From the NCBI GenBank assembly GCA_026398715.1, contig JAPLSI010000070.1:1-41495 (forward strand): 41,495 nucleotides of DNA, read 5' to 3'. Below are positions 40,899 through 41,495 of this stretch, in pieces. Position 1 is the first letter of the stretch. Every line of letters begins with the position of its first letter. The stretch comes from Gammaproteobacteria bacterium (GTDB taxonomy: Bacteria; Pseudomonadota; Gammaproteobacteria; Xanthomonadales; Xanthomonadaceae). The notes beneath the pieces were generated by a model. That model was not told the DNA's origin. It searched no databases and saw nothing but the letters and a program-made list of their open reading frames with translations. The position numbers and the translations under genes were made by a program.

Positions 40899-41453
40899 AT
40901 GGCAAAGCTCACTCCGCTGCAGGAACAACTGATCAAGGCGGGCCTGGCGAAGAAGTCCAAGGCGGCCGCCGTGGCGCGCGAGCAGAACAAGGCCCGCGAT
41001 GCCAAGGGGCCGTCCGGGCCGAGTGAAATCCAGCGGGAAGCAGAACGCGTTCGAATCGAAAAAGTCGAGCGCGATCGCGCCCTCGCTGCGGAACGCAAGG
41101 CAAAGGCGCACATCGCGGAGCTCCAGGCCCAGGCCCGGCAGATCATCAAGGACAGGAAGGTGCCGCGCTCGGGCGAAAGCGAATACCGCTTTACCGCAGA
41201 CGGCGCCATCCGCACCGTGCTGGTCAACGAGGACCTGCGCAAGAAGTTGTCGTCAGGCTTCCTGGTAATCGCCCGCATGGACGAAAGCTATGAGCTGTTG
41301 CCGCGCGCGGCGGCGGAAAAAGTGCGCGAGCGCGACGCCAGCCTGATCGTGCTAGACCATGGCCAGGCCGCAGGCAGCGAGCCCGCCGCCACCACGTCCG
41401 AAGACGACGCGTATTACGCGCAGTTCAAGGTGCCCGACGACCTGGTCTGGTAA
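40899..41453 (+). CDS. DUF2058 family protein (YaiL-like)
   Basis: A 184-residue protein. A basic, coiled-coil first half (LTPLQEQLIKAGLAKKSKAAAVAREQNKAR... ERDRALAAERKAKAHIAELQAQARQII) is followed by a compact end domain (SEYRFTADGAIRTVLVNEDLRKKLSSGFLVIARMDESYELLPRAAAEKVRERD). This is the DUF2058 (YaiL) layout, a nucleic-acid-associated protein of unknown role. The C-terminus ends DDAYYAQFKVPDDLVW as in the family. No gene is visible in the last 42 bases of the window. Confidence 0.92.
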   Translation: MAKLTPLQEQLIKAGLAKKSKAAAVAREQNKARDAKGPSGPSEIQREAERVRIEKVERDRALAAERKAKAHIAELQAQARQIIKDRKVPRSGESEYRFTADGAIRTVLVNEDLRKKLSSGFLVIARMDESYELLPRAAAEKVRERDASLIVLDHGQAAGSEPAATTSEDDAYYAQFKVPDDLVW

Positions 41454-41495
41454 GCGCGCCGACTATGGCCTGAGCTACGACAGCCCGACCGACCT

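Overview
This is a gene-dense, high-GC (mid-60s % by eye) bacterial chromosomal segment. Gene content points to the Gammaproteobacteria, most likely the order Xanthomonadales/Lysobacterales (Rhodanobacteraceae or Lysobacteraceae-like). Supporting genes are a Lys/Ala-rich histone H1-like protein, an HU protein with an H1-like tail, an orphan NrdJb-like protein, a secreted S9 peptidase, a B3 metallo-beta-lactamase, and DUF3025, DUF2058, DUF1456 and PA0069-type radical SAM genes. Genus cannot be settled from the sequence. No rRNA, tRNA, CRISPR, integrase or origin was seen, and no gene-free stretch exceeds 300 bases; the two longest (6171-6443 and 6942-7212) are described.

Layout. 1-5600: envelope enzymes (the 3' part of an L,D-transpeptidase, then an M23 peptidase), DUF3025 and DUF4124 genes, a conserved unknown, msrB divergent from a PQQ-type sugar dehydrogenase lipoprotein, and a small membrane protein. 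5700-7200: a strong bidirectional terminator, an HU-family protein, a degenerate GGDEF protein and a strong terminator after an untranslated stretch. 7213-9766: an AlgI-type MBOAT O-acyltransferase followed by an SGNH-like partner. 9769-14743: a TPR exported protein, a secreted HEXXH protein, a small RSGxDRR protein and a TPR-PAS-GGDEF diguanylate cyclase. 14824-18110: orphan NrdJb-like protein, histone H1-like protein, DoxX and a PA0069 radical SAM protein. 18107-23098: S9 peptidase, DUF3606, a receiver-only response regulator, DUF1456 and an M28 peptidase. 23074-24699: an isolated two-gene contractile-tail cassette (sheath then tube). 24806-26949: a histidine phosphatase, a small membrane protein, a translationally coupled B3 metallo-beta-lactamase and a 48-aa lmo0937-type membrane peptide. 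27032-30733: an outer-membrane alginate-export-type channel overlapping an MFS exporter, divergent from a LysR regulator. 30850-35634: an SDR, an IS21-like end remnant, three exported proteins of unknown role and a DUF302 protein. 35639-37139: a degraded M4-peptidase tail, a terminator, and a membrane-anchored LuxR regulator overlapping a cytochrome b561-like gene. 37297-41453: an RluA-type synthase overlapping a divergent NRAMP transporter, a YgjP-like metallohydrolase, a DUF4386 protein and a DUF2058 protein.

Across the window, many genes that lack a Shine-Dalgarno sequence carry a TAnnnT box 5-7 bases before the start codon. This looks like widespread leaderless transcription. The most system-like item is the lone sheath/tube pair without baseplate, ATPase or spike genes. 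Other notable items are the MBOAT/SGNH pair, the MFS/outer-membrane channel/LysR module and the cytochrome b/membrane LuxR overlap.
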